Shown in pieces: positions 41,379 through 49,463 of a DNA stretch of 64,000 nt. Positions within the stretch are counted from its first letter, which is position 1, and each line of letters opens with the position of its first letter. Source of the stretch: Streptomyces sp. CA-210063 (GTDB lineage: Bacteria; Actinomycetota; Actinomycetes; Streptomycetales; Streptomycetaceae); the NCBI RefSeq assembly GCF_024612015.1, contig NZ_CP102512.1, forward strand, positions 5,332,001-5,396,000, read 5' to 3'. A program made the position numbers and the translations under genes. The notes under the pieces are model-generated. The model did not search any database. It saw only the letters and a program-made list of their open reading frames with translations, and had not been told where the DNA came from.

Positions 41379-41436
41379 AGTTATCCACAGGCGTTTTCCA
41401 CAGTGGGGAAAAAGAACGACGATCTGTGGATAACTC
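41379..41436. promoter_or_regulatory. Inverted pair of DnaA boxes with nested hairpin
   Basis: Two perfect TTATCCACA boxes in opposite orientation (41381-41389 plus, 41425-41433 minus) are part of a perfect 13-bp inverted repeat, GAGTTATCCACAG and complement. A third, TTTTCCACA, lies between at 41394. The region can also form a nested TTTTCC/GGAAAA hairpin, so it may double as a crgA terminator. Confidence 0.65.
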
Positions 41437-41573
41437 ACTGGACGTTGACGCCGGTATGACTGACCCACCGACATCCGCAAACCTGTTCGCCCCCTGCCTG
41501 ACCTGCGAAAACGCAGGTGAGCGGCAGGGGGCACACCTGTTCCCGCACCCTATGCACAAGATCCGCCACGGTC

Positions 41574-41582
41574 TGTGGACAA
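41574..41582 (-). promoter_or_regulatory. DnaA box downstream of crgA
   Basis: Plus-strand TGTGGACAA, minus-strand TTGTCCACA, perfect Streptomyces box, about 140 bp from the inverted pair. Confidence 0.5.
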
Positions 41583-41636
41583 CAGTGCTGTAACAGTGCC
41601 GTCGGAGCGCCGGACCGGTGACGGTCCGACATCACC

Positions 41637-42530
41637 TCAGGTCAGCTGTGCGGTCCTGACCAGCGTCATGACCACCACTGCGGCCAGTACCAGGGCGCAT
41701 ACGCCGTACTGGATCAGCGCCCGCCGCTCGCGCGGCGCGTGCACCATCGCGTAACCGATCAGAACACCGCCGACGAGGCCTCCGACATGGGCCTGCCAGG
41801 CGATGTTGAACATCGGGGTGAAGGTGAAGATCAGGTTGATCACCAGCAGGATGATCAGCGGGCGCATGTCGTAGTTGAGACGGCGCATGAGAACGCCGGT
41901 CGCGCCGAAGAGCCCGAAGATGGCGCCGGAGGCGCCGAGCGACGGTTGGTTCTGCGCGGCGAGCAGGTAGGTGAGCGCGCTGCCGACCAGGCCGGAGACG
42001 AAGTAGAGCGCGAGAAAGCGGGCTCGGCCGAGGGCCGCCTCCAGCGGGCCGCCGATCCACCACAGACTCAGCATGTTGAACAGGATGTGCGTAACGCTGC
42101 CGTGCAGGAACATCGACGTCAGCAGCCGGTACCACTGTCCCTCGGCCACGCCCTGGAGCGAGGAGCCCAGTTCCGGGACCCAGGCCCGCCCGATGAGGTC
42201 GAACCGATCGGTGAAGTTGTCACCCGCAGACATCTTCACCAGGAAAAGCAGCAGATTCGCGCCGACCAGGATCTTGGTGAGGAGCCGGGGATCGGCGGCG
42301 ATCGTGCCGCCCGCGAGGGTGCGCGGGGCGGAGGCGGAGGGCGCGTGGCCCGTGCCGGAGCCGTCGCGGACGCATTCGGGGCACTGGAAGCCGACGGAGG
42401 CGCTCACCATGCACTCGGGGCAGATGGGGCGCTCGCAGCGGGTGCAGCGGACGCCCGTCTCGCGATCCGGGTGCCGGTAGCAGGTGGGCAGGCTCCGCGC
42501 GTCCTGCGAGCTGCTCGGCACCTGGTCCAT
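41637..42530 (-). CDS. Rhomboid family intramembrane serine protease with N-terminal zinc-binding motif
   Basis: Polytopic protease of 297 aa. Residues 15-50 carry paired cysteines and a histidine (CYRHPDRETGVRCTRCERPI, CPECMVSASVGFQCPEC), a B-box-like zinc motif. Six or seven membrane helices follow; the catalytic serine is in LGASGAIFGLFGATG and the histidine in WQAHVGGLVGG. The conserved loop region is LLTSMFLHGSVTHILFNM. Substrates are unknown. The ATG at 42530 is preceded by GGAGGGG; an upstream reading of 15 residues is less likely. It converges on crgA. Confidence 0.93.
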   Translation of the reverse strand: MDQVPSSSQDARSLPTCYRHPDRETGVRCTRCERPICPECMVSASVGFQCPECVRDGSGTGHAPSASAPRTLAGGTIAADPRLLTKILVGANLLLFLVKMSAGDNFTDRFDLIGRAWVPELGSSLQGVAEGQWYRLLTSMFLHGSVTHILFNMLSLWWIGGPLEAALGRARFLALYFVSGLVGSALTYLLAAQNQPSLGASGAIFGLFGATGVLMRRLNYDMRPLIILLVINLIFTFTPMFNIAWQAHVGGLVGGVLIGYAMVHAPRERRALIQYGVCALVLAAVVVMTLVRTAQLT

Positions 42531-42685
42531 GGGGTCCCCTCCGTCTCGTGTGTGGAACGCATCGGCCCCGCCCATCCTTACGGATGAGCGGGGCGATTGG
42601 TTCCCTTCGGGGCCTTGTGAACCTTTCGGGTCCGACCTCGCGGCGAACCCGGCCTGCTCGGCCCTGGTGGTGAACCCCGGTGACC

Positions 42686-43219
42686 TCAGCCCTGGCGGGT
42701 CTCGATGACGACCGACTCGATGACGACGTCATTGACCGGACGGTCGGTGCGCGGGTTGGTCTGGGCGCCGGCGATGGCGTCCACGATCTTCTGGCTGGCC
42801 GCGTCGACGACCTCACCGAAGATGGTGTGCTTGCGGTTCAGCCACGCCGTCGGGGAGACGGTGATGAAGAACTGCGAGCCGTTGGTACCCGGGCCGGCGT
42901 TGGCCATGGCCAGCAGGTAGGGCTTGTCGAAGGCGAGGTCCGGGTGGAACTCGTCCGCGAACTGGTAGCCGGGACCACCGGTGCCGTTGCCCAGCGGGTC
43001 ACCGCCCTGAATCATGAATCCACTGATCACCCGGTGGAAGACCGTGCCGTCGTAGAGCCTGTCCGTGGACTTCTTCCCGGTGGCCGGGTTGGTCCACTCA
43101 CGCTCGCCCTGGGCGAGCTCGACGAAGTTACGGACCGTCTTGGGCGCGTGGTTCGGCAGCAGCCGCACCTCAATGTCGCCGTGGTTGGTCTTCAGGGTGG
43201 CGTACAGCTGCTCAGCCAC
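42686..43219 (-). CDS. Cyclophilin-type peptidyl-prolyl cis-trans isomerase
   Basis: Cytoplasmic PPIase of 177 aa. Cyclophilin signatures are complete: HAPKTVRNFVELAQGE, DGTVFHRVISGFMIQGGDPL with the catalytic arginine, GPGYQFADEFHPDLAF, MANAGPGTNGSQFFITVSPT and NRKHTIFGEVVDA. The start is the GTG at 43219 (GGAAGG upstream), placing VAEQLYATLKTNHGDIEVRL at the N-terminus; the longer reading is rejected. It lies just behind the rhomboid gene on the same strand, but 155 bases apart, so it probably has its own message. Confidence 0.93.
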   Translation of the reverse strand: MAEQLYATLKTNHGDIEVRLLPNHAPKTVRNFVELAQGEREWTNPATGKKSTDRLYDGTVFHRVISGFMIQGGDPLGNGTGGPGYQFADEFHPDLAFDKPYLLAMANAGPGTNGSQFFITVSPTAWLNRKHTIFGEVVDAASQKIVDAIAGAQTNPRTDRPVNDVVIESVVIETRQG

Positions 43220-43580
43220 GATCTGCCTTCCGTTGTCCTCTGTGACTCCCCCGATCCTCGCACGGACGACGCCGTCCGTCCCCCGACGCCCTCGCTCTTG
43301 TGCTGCGGGGGCGCGGAAAACCGGTCGAGAACCCCGGTACCGGCGCGCTTCGCGGCGATCCGTGGCATTCTCAGCACTGTCGCGGACAAGTTCCCGTTGC
43401 CCCGCATTCATCCCCTATTGCACGTGACCGGTCCATGAGCGGCTCTTGCTCGATGATCAGCCGGAGTCGGTGCCCATGACCCGGATGCCCGCCCGCACAT
43501 GCCCCGGAGCGCTCCGGGAGGCATGATCCCCAAAAGGGTGGAAAGTCGAATTACCGTACGCCACCGAGGAGGAGGATCCC
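43220..43580. other. Intergenic region between divergent cyclophilin and DUF5324 genes
   Basis: About 360 bases with no recognisable gene or repeat. It should contain two divergent promoters. The sequence AGTCGAATTACCGTACGCC just ahead of the DUF5324 gene is AT-richer and could hold its -10, but no hexamer pair is convincing. Confidence 0.35.
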
Positions 43581-44282
43581 GTGACCCGCATCGACAGCGT
43601 GCGCGCCGCGACCGGCTCGGCGAAGGACAGCGTGCTGCACGCCGCGGAAGTGGTGGCGCCCTACGCCGACACGGCCAAGGACAAGGCCTCGCACTACGCG
43701 CATGAGGCACGTGTACGACTCGCGCCGAAGGTGTCGCAGGCCGCGGAACAGGCACGCGTCCAGTACGGCGCCCATGTCGTCCCGCGTCTTGAGCAGGCCC
43801 GCACGCATGTACCGCCGAAGGTCGACCACGCGGCCCACGAAGCCGCCGCCCGTACCCGCAAGGCGGCCCGCCAGGCCGCCGACTACTCCCGTCCACGCAT
43901 CGAACAGGCCGTGGCCGCCGCCGGGCCCGCCCGTGAGGAGGCCACCGCCCGCAGTGTCGCGGCGCTGGCCGCGCTGCGCGGACAGGTCTCGCCCCAGCAG
44001 ATCCAGAAGCTGGTCCGCAGGCAGCAGCGACGCGCGAGGCTCGGCCGCGCCGTCAAGGGCCTGGCCGTCCTGGGTGCCCTGGCGGGCGGTGCCTTCGCCG
44101 CCTGGAAGTGGTGGGACAAGCAGGCCAACCCCGACTGGCTGGTCGAGCCCCCCGCCGCCACCGAGGTCTCCGAGCCCGGCCACCTGTCCTCCGTCGACGG
44201 CAGCGGGCAGTCCGCACTCGACCCCGAGGTCCAAGCCAAGCAAGCCGAGGAGGAGGCCGCGGACCGCGACGACCGCGGCTGA
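43581..44282 (+). CDS. DUF5324 family protein
   Basis: Conserved Streptomyces protein of 233 aa. The N-terminal 150 residues are almost entirely amphipathic helix rich in Ala, Arg, His and Glu, with repeating patterns such as AAEVVAPYADTAKDKASHYA and ARVRLAPKVSQAAEQARVQY, resembling apolipoprotein- or LEA-like helices. A hydrophobic segment at about 158-172 (GLAVLGALAGGAFAAWKWW) suggests a membrane anchor, followed by an acidic tail. The start is the GTG at 43581 after GAGGAGGA. Function unknown. Confidence 0.85.
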   Translation: MTRIDSVRAATGSAKDSVLHAAEVVAPYADTAKDKASHYAHEARVRLAPKVSQAAEQARVQYGAHVVPRLEQARTHVPPKVDHAAHEAAARTRKAARQAADYSRPRIEQAVAAAGPAREEATARSVAALAALRGQVSPQQIQKLVRRQQRRARLGRAVKGLAVLGALAGGAFAAWKWWDKQANPDWLVEPPAATEVSEPGHLSSVDGSGQSALDPEVQAKQAEEEAADRDDRG

Positions 44283-44385
44283 GAACCGGCAGCCGAGGAG
44301 ACTTCCCTCCGAGACTGCTGTCACCCCAGGGCACGTCCCTTCCGGGATGGTTCTTGCCCGAGGGTGCGCTCGTCCGGGCACTTTC

Positions 44386-44437
44386 AACAGCCCTGTAGGG
44401 CAGGAGACTTGCAGGCCTCCTGCCCTACAGGGCTGTT
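44386..44437 (+). terminator. Strong hairpin after DUF5324 gene, abutting parS
   Basis: Perfect 21-bp inverted repeat (arms 44386-44406 and 44417-44437, loop 10 bases), 104 bases after the stop. The right arm's last three bases are the first three of parS site 7. Confidence 0.7.
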
Positions 44438-44448
44438 TCACGTGAAAC
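44435..44448. promoter_or_regulatory. parS site 7 (ParB-binding)
   Basis: Perfect GTTTCACGTGAAAC fused to the end of a 21-bp hairpin arm. It is the parS site of this window closest to oriC. Confidence 0.93.
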
Positions 44449-44690
44449 GTCCGCCCCCAGCGTCGCGGAAGCACAGCAAACCGGAATGTATTGATCCGGT
44501 TGCGAAGGGTGATGTACACATTCCGCCGTCCACCTCTGTGATCCAGAGCACTGGTTTCGCATGTGCGCACGTCGACACGTGCCATCCCCCGTCACCCCGC
44601 ACCAACGGCCATCTCCTCACGGACTGCACAGATAGCGATCGCGACGAGCCCGCCCCGAACGCCATGGGCGCCCCAGGGCCCCGGAGGCAA

Positions 44691-44733
44691 GAAAAAAGAC
44701 CGGGCCGGATGTCCTACGACATCCGGCCCGGTC
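44691..44733 (-). terminator. Terminator of tRNA-Ala
   Basis: Perfect 16-bp stem (GACCGGGCCGGATGTC and complement, loop CTAC), beginning 10 bases after the tRNA 3' end and followed on the minus strand by TTTTTT. Confidence 0.9.
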
Positions 44734-44742
44734 GATCCGCTG

Positions 44743-44815
44743 TGGAGCCTAGGGGAGTCGAACCCCTGACATCTGCCATGCAAAGACAGCGCTCTACCAA
44801 CTGAGCTAAGGCCCC
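44743..44815 (-). tRNA. tRNA-Ala (anticodon TGC)
   Basis: 73-nt cloverleaf. The acceptor GGGGCCT pairs with AGGCTCC; D arm GCTCAGTTGGTAGAGC; anticodon loop CTTTGCATG with anticodon TGC; T arm AGGGGTTCGACTCCCCT. The discriminator is A; CCA is not encoded. Confidence 0.96.
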
Positions 44816-44867
44816 GAAAGGGAAGCGTCCACCCGGAAGAACCGACCACCGGGAGGCTTCGCAGACC

Positions 44868-44898
44868 AGAGTACCGGGTCACCCCCGGGATCTCGCAA
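44868..44898 (-). promoter_or_regulatory. Possible tRNA-Ala promoter
   Basis: Minus-strand TTGCGA, 19 bases, then TACTCT, placing transcription start about 45 bases ahead of the tRNA. Spacing is longer than ideal. Confidence 0.3.
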
Positions 44899-44945
44899 AA
44901 AGATTGGGGGTCCCCGTGAACGACCACTCTCCGTAAGATGCTCGT

Positions 44946-44969
44946 CGTGGTTCGCTACAGCGAACCACG
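44946..44969. promoter_or_regulatory. Operator palindrome in promoter of the HTH regulator gene
   Basis: Perfect 11-bp inverted repeat CGTGGTTCGCT-AC-AGCGAACCACG beginning 7 bases after a -10-like TAAGAT (44934) and ending 28 bases before the start codon. Placement at +1 is typical of an autorepressor site. Confidence 0.7.
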
Positions 44970-44997
44970 GTATTTGGGGAAGCGATGGGGAGACGCA

Positions 44998-45546
44998 ATG
45001 GACGCCGCACAGCAGGAAGCGACCGCAAGAGCCCGGGAGCTGCAGCGGAACTGGTACGGAGAGCCGTTGGGGGCGCTCTTCCGTAGGCTCATCGAGGACC
45101 TGGGTCTCAACCAGGCCCGTCTCGCGGGGGTTCTGGGCCTGTCCGCACCGATGCTGTCGCAGCTGATGAGCGGTCAGCGTGCCAAGATCGGCAACCCGGC
45201 CGTGGTCCAGCGGGTGCAGTTGCTGCAGGACCTGGCGGGGCAGGTCGCTGACGGCAGCGTGAGCGCCGCCGAGGCGACCGAGCGCATGGACGAGATCAAG
45301 AAGTCACAGGGGGGCTCCGTGCTCAGCAACACCACGCAGTCGACGACGAGTTCGGGGGCGCCCACGGTCAAGCGGGTTGTCCGCGAGATCCAGTCGCTGT
45401 TGCGCTCGGTGGCGGCCGCCGGCGACATCATCGAGGCGGCGGACACCCTCGCCCCGACCCACCCGGAACTGGCAGAGTTCCTCCGGGTGTACGGCGCGGG
45501 CCGCACGTCGGACGCGGTGGCGCACTACCAGTCCCACCAGAACTGA
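44998..45546 (+). CDS. Helix-turn-helix DNA-binding protein
   Basis: Cytoplasmic regulator of 182 aa, conserved in Streptomyces. A helix-turn-helix of the Cro/XRE-like type lies at about 28-60 (EDLGLNQARLAGVLGLSAPM, then LSQLMSGQRAKIGNPAVVQR). A helical middle and a C-terminal helical domain (about 120-180, IQSLLRSVAAAGDIIEAADT) may mediate oligomerisation. The ATG at 44998 follows GGGGAGA. The palindrome over the predicted transcription start suggests autoregulation. It precedes a Ser/Thr kinase gene by 280 bases, possibly as an operon. Confidence 0.85.
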   Translation: MDAAQQEATARARELQRNWYGEPLGALFRRLIEDLGLNQARLAGVLGLSAPMLSQLMSGQRAKIGNPAVVQRVQLLQDLAGQVADGSVSAAEATERMDEIKKSQGGSVLSNTTQSTTSSGAPTVKRVVREIQSLLRSVAAAGDIIEAADTLAPTHPELAEFLRVYGAGRTSDAVAHYQSHQN

Positions 45547-45826
45547 GCCCAAGGCCCGGTCCCCGAAAGGGGGTTCGGCGACCGGGCCGCGGCCGAAGTG
45601 GGGGACGAGGGGCTTACGGGCCTCTCGTGAGTCACTGAGACGTGGACGTAGGCTCCAGAAGAGCCGAGAAGCCAGCGGAACGGAACGGCAGGGGGACAGG
45701 GGCGGAAAGCAAGCTCCGAGGGAAGCCGGGCACGTACAAGCCGGCTCCGCGGAGGGCGGCGCGAGCGCCGTGTCCTCCGCCGAAGGGCAGCCAAGGGGGG
45801 AGCCGAAGGGGGAACGACGCACAGCC

Positions 45827-47755
45827 ATGGGTGAGGTCTTCGCCGGCCGGTACGAACTGGTCGACCCGATCGGGCGCGGGGGAGTCGGCGCGGTCTGGCG
45901 CACCTGGGACCACCGCCGTCGCCGCTATGTGGCCGCCAAGGTCCTGCAACAGCGTGACGCGCACGCCCTGCTGCGCTTCGTCCGCGAGCAGGCCGTGCGG
46001 ATCGACCATCCCCATGTGCTCGCGCCCGCCAGCTGGGCCGCCGACGACGACAAAGTCCTGTTCACCATGGACCTGGTCGCCGGAGGCTCCCTGGTCAATC
46101 TCGTCAACGACTACGGCCCCCTTCCGCCCGCCTACGTCTGCGGTCTGCTCGACCAACTCCTGTCCGGCCTCGCCGCCGTGCACGCGGAAGGCGTCATCCA
46201 CCGCGACATCAAGCCCGCCAACGTGCTGCTGGAGGCCACCGGCACGGCCCGGCCCCGCCTGCGTCTGTCGGACTTCGGCATCGCCATGCGCCTGGGCGAG
46301 CCACGGCTGACGGAGACCAACTACGTGGTGGGAACGCCGGGTTACTTCGCCCCCGAGCAGATGCTGGGCGCCGACCCGGACTTCCCGGCCGACCTCTTCG
46401 CGGTGGGCCTCGTCGCCCTCTACCTGCTGGAGGGCGCCAAACCCGACGCCAAGGCCCTCATCGAGCACTTCGCCGCCCACGGCACACCGAGCGCCCCGCG
46501 AGGCATCCCCGAGCCCCTGTGGCAGGTCATTGCCACGCTGCTCCAGCCGGACCCGAACTCCCGCTTCCGCACCGCCACGGGTGCCCGAAAGGCTCTCGCC
46601 GCAGCCACGGAGCTCCTGCCCGAGCCAGGCCCCGACGACGAACTGGTGGAGGTCTTCGACCAACTCGGTCCGCTTCCCAAGGGGTTCGCCCCCGAAGGTC
46701 CGCTGCAGAGGGCGTCGGGTCTGGACAAGACCGGCACCAGCACCGGCGGCACGTCCTCGCCGACTCCCGGCCCGGGTACGCCCACTCCTTCCAACTCGCC
46801 TGGCTGGTCCGGCCCTTCATCGCCTTCAGTGCCCGCCGTTCCCTCGGCTCCCGCCTCCACTCCGCCCGCTGCATCACCGCCCTCTTCGTCCGCGTCTCGA
46901 TCCGCGTCTCCATCCGCGTCCTCGGTCTCGCAGCCGGTCTCGGGAGGTGGCTCCGGCGTAGACGCGACCCCACCGCCGCCCCAGAATCCGCCGCCGTTCA
47001 GCCCGCCGTCCCAGGACCCGCCGTCGCCCGGCACAGACACCGCGCTACCGGCACCGCCGGCCGGCTCCATGCCCCAGCCTCCGTACACGGGTTCCATACC
47101 GCCGCCGCCCAGGCCCGCCACCGCCCCGCCCCAAGCCGGATCCACCGGCTCCGGCTCCGGCTCCGGCACAAGTCCAAGCAACGGTGCCGACTATGGGCAG
47201 TGGTCTCAGGATTCCGGCTCCCTGCCGTCGGCGTCTTCGGCGCACACGGGTCACGTATCGCCCGAGTCGCCCCCGGCCGCCGTACCGCCGCGGCCCGAAC
47301 GCGACCCCGTACCACCGCAGCCGTCCACGATGTCGGACACCGGCAGCTTCCATCTGCCGCCGCCCCAGGTACTGGCCACCCACACACCGCCGCGCCAGGC
47401 GGATCAGCAGCACACCCCCGGCCTCGGCTACCCACAGCAGCAACTGGAGCAGCAGGCCACTCCCCCCGCCGCGACGCCCGTCCAAGCCATCCCAGCGCCA
47501 CTCCCCGAACCCGCGCATGTGCCCTCCCCCCAGCCGCACCCGCCGCTGGGCCTCTCTCAGGCCCCGACAGCAGCGGTGCAGCAGCACGCGTACGCCTCTA
47601 CTGGTTCATACACCGCTCGGCCCCCGCAGGTTCCGCGTCGATCGAGGGCACTGTCGCGGCGCCGCCCGGGCCCTCCCGTCAAGGTGGTCGTTCCGGTCCT
47701 GATACTCGCGCTGGCCTGCTTCGCGGTGGGGTTCTGGGCGCTGGGCCAACTGTGA
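45827..47755 (+). CDS. Ser/Thr protein kinase with Pro/Ser-rich linker and C-terminal membrane helix
   Basis: Hanks-type kinase of 642 aa. The kinase domain (about 8-265) has the P-loop IGRGGVGAVWRTWD, K38 in VAAK, D127 in HRDIKPANVLL, SDFGIAMRLGEP and GTPGYFAPEQML, so it looks active. Residues about 300-610 are a Pro/Ser/Gln-rich unfolded region with SPSSSASRSASPSASS-type runs. One membrane helix ends the protein (about 621-638, VPVLILALACFAVGFWAL), so the kinase is cytoplasmic and tail-anchored, with no sensor domain outside. This differs from PknB. The ATG at 45827 is the first after a purine-rich stretch. The 3' end is tandemly duplicated. Confidence 0.9.
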   Translation: MGEVFAGRYELVDPIGRGGVGAVWRTWDHRRRRYVAAKVLQQRDAHALLRFVREQAVRIDHPHVLAPASWAADDDKVLFTMDLVAGGSLVNLVNDYGPLPPAYVCGLLDQLLSGLAAVHAEGVIHRDIKPANVLLEATGTARPRLRLSDFGIAMRLGEPRLTETNYVVGTPGYFAPEQMLGADPDFPADLFAVGLVALYLLEGAKPDAKALIEHFAAHGTPSAPRGIPEPLWQVIATLLQPDPNSRFRTATGARKALAAATELLPEPGPDDELVEVFDQLGPLPKGFAPEGPLQRASGLDKTGTSTGGTSSPTPGPGTPTPSNSPGWSGPSSPSVPAVPSAPASTPPAASPPSSSASRSASPSASSVSQPVSGGGSGVDATPPPPQNPPPFSPPSQDPPSPGTDTALPAPPAGSMPQPPYTGSIPPPPRPATAPPQAGSTGSGSGSGTSPSNGADYGQWSQDSGSLPSASSAHTGHVSPESPPAAVPPRPERDPVPPQPSTMSDTGSFHLPPPQVLATHTPPRQADQQHTPGLGYPQQQLEQQATPPAATPVQAIPAPLPEPAHVPSPQPHPPLGLSQAPTAAVQQHAYASTGSYTARPPQVPRRSRALSRRRPGPPVKVVVPVLILALACFAVGFWALGQL

Positions 47756-47789
47756 GCCTGTCAGCGCTGGGCCAGCTCTGACCCTGTCC
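47738..47789. repeat. 26-bp tandem duplication at the kinase stop codon
   Basis: Two adjacent 26-bp units, 47738-47763 and 47764-47789, differ at only five positions; the first holds the last codons and TGA of the kinase gene. Short CCCTGT and GCCTGTCT tandem runs follow at 47783-47805 and 47933-47952. Confidence 0.75.
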
Positions 47790-47951
47790 CCTGTCCCCTG
47801 TCTCCCGGCCACCCCAGCTCGCCAACCCACCCAGCCACCGTGCGCGGCGATAAGACGTCGGCCGGTACCCGCCACCAACTCATCAGGTGCCCGCCACCAG
47901 CCGAGCCAGTACCTGCCTGCCCCAGCTCAGCCAGCCTGTCTGCCTGTCTGC

Positions 47952-49463
47952 CTACCTACCCCGAGACGCCCCATGCCGCCCCCGCGGAGCCGTGCCCACC
48001 CGCGGCCGTTCCGGTTCCGCACCGGCCGACGCCCGCCTGCGCGCCACGAGTGTCCACACCACGAGCACGAGGAGCAGCAGGCTCCCCGTGCCGATACCGC
48101 TCGCCGCGACGACCGTCATGGCGAGACGCTGGTCTCCAGTGCCCGTGGAGTTCCCGGAACCGTCCCCGCCGCCGGAAGTCCCTCCGTCCCCTTCATCGCC
48201 GCTGTCTCCCGCACCGTCCAGCGTGTCCGCCGCCGCGCCGCTCTCCGCGGCCTCCTGGTCCTCCTCGGTGACCTCGAAGGCGCCGCGTGGCTCGGAGGTA
48301 CCCAGATACCCCGGTCCGGCCTCGGCCTCGCCCTCCAGCCGCACCCGCAGAGTCAGTCCGAGAGGCTCATCGCCGAACCGGTCGGCGACAGACGTCCCTA
48401 GGTGCACCGCCAGGTAGTACCAGCCCGCGAAACGCATCCCACTCACCTCGTTGTCGAGGGAGAAACGGTTCTCGTAGGCGACGGGCGGGAGCGGGGCCAG
48501 CGCGGCGGACCGCTGTTCGCCGCCGTAGTTGGCGGTTCTGTCGTCCACGAAGCCGCGTACGGGGTTGTAGAGGGACACGACGAACGCGTTCCCCACGTAC
48601 CCGTCGCCACCGGTCGTGCTGCCCAGTTCGGCGGTGGCGGAGAGCTGCTGCCCCCAGCCGACGGGCACCTTGTAGAAGAGCGTCTCCCCGGCCCTGATGC
48701 CGACGTCGTCCTGCCAGACCCCCTGCGCCAACGGGCTCGCCGTGGCGAAGCCGCTCCCCCCACGGCGACGCTCCGGGTCCCCCGACACACCCTGGGGCGA
48801 CGCGGAGTTCCAGGTCTCCGGGGCACTCGTCGAACCCCCCTTCCGCACAGCGGGCTCCGACATCAAGCCGAGTTCCAGCCCCCACTCCTCCGACGGCCCT
48901 TTCGACGGGGAGCCCGACACCGAACCAGACACCGAGCCCGTGCCCGGCCCCGCCCCGGCCCCCGCAGCCGGACCGACCCGTTCGACGACGACGTAATACA
49001 CCCCGGCCCCCTGGCACATGTACTCGTCGCTGCCGATCTCACGCGACGCCCAAGCCGTGACGGGGTGCGCGCTGCGGGTCGGGCCGAAGCGGGCGGTCTT
49101 GTACGAACAGCGGTGCGCGTCGGCGTCCTGCAGAGACACCCTGACGCCGTCCGCGGAGCCGACCGTCGCTCCCGCCCCGGGTACGGCCGTGGCCGACACG
49201 TACGCGTTGGTGGCGGCGTCGAGATCGAGGCGGTAGTAGAGCTTGCCGCCCGGTCCGATGGAGCTCCGGTAGGTCGTACCGGCCGTCAGCCGCACGGCTC
49301 CGGTGCTGCTCGTCGTGCCCTCGACCGTCCTCGCGTCCTCGGCGTAGGAGTACGGAGTGGGCGTGTCGGCCGCCACGGCGGGCCCGGGCAGCGCCGTCGC
49401 CATGTACAGGGCCGCTCCCACGGCCGCCGCAACTCGCCACCAGACCGTGCGCCGCCCCATCAC
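47952..49463 (-). CDS. Predicted surface-anchored secreted protein
   Basis: Protein of 503 aa without a recognised family. A Sec signal with hydrophobic core at about 10-31 (WRVAAAVGAALYMATALPGP) and AxA-like cleavage opens it. The ectodomain contains two similar-looking beta-rich parts (GPGGKLYYRLDLDAATNAYV and AGETLFYKVPVGWGQQLSA), each followed by a cysteine- or glycine-rich loop. A Gly/Asp/Ser-rich stalk leads to a membrane helix (about 447-470) and a basic tail. Such paired beta domains resemble pre-peptidase C-terminal-like modules. It converges on the kinase gene. Confidence 0.82.
   Translation of the reverse strand: MMGRRTVWWRVAAAVGAALYMATALPGPAVAADTPTPYSYAEDARTVEGTTSSTGAVRLTAGTTYRSSIGPGGKLYYRLDLDAATNAYVSATAVPGAGATVGSADGVRVSLQDADAHRCSYKTARFGPTRSAHPVTAWASREIGSDEYMCQGAGVYYVVVERVGPAAGAGAGPGTGSVSGSVSGSPSKGPSEEWGLELGLMSEPAVRKGGSTSAPETWNSASPQGVSGDPERRRGGSGFATASPLAQGVWQDDVGIRAGETLFYKVPVGWGQQLSATAELGSTTGGDGYVGNAFVVSLYNPVRGFVDDRTANYGGEQRSAALAPLPPVAYENRFSLDNEVSGMRFAGWYYLAVHLGTSVADRFGDEPLGLTLRVRLEGEAEAGPGYLGTSEPRGAFEVTEEDQEAAESGAAADTLDGAGDSGDEGDGGTSGGGDGSGNSTGTGDQRLAMTVVAASGIGTGSLLLLVLVVWTLVARRRASAGAEPERPRVGTAPRGRHGASRGR

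Larger units (their letters stand above)
41334..41636. other. crgA-rhomboid intergenic region with DnaA boxes
   Basis: Convergent gene ends, no further gene. The left part is the inverted DnaA-box element (next entry). Past it comes a short GC-rich stretch, then the single TTGTCCACA at 41574. Confidence 0.5.
44283..44690. other. Intergenic region downstream of the DUF5324 gene
   Basis: No gene is supported. It carries the 21-bp hairpin at 44386-44437 that abuts parS site 7; the rest up to the tRNA-Ala terminator shows only short spurious readings. Confidence 0.4.
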
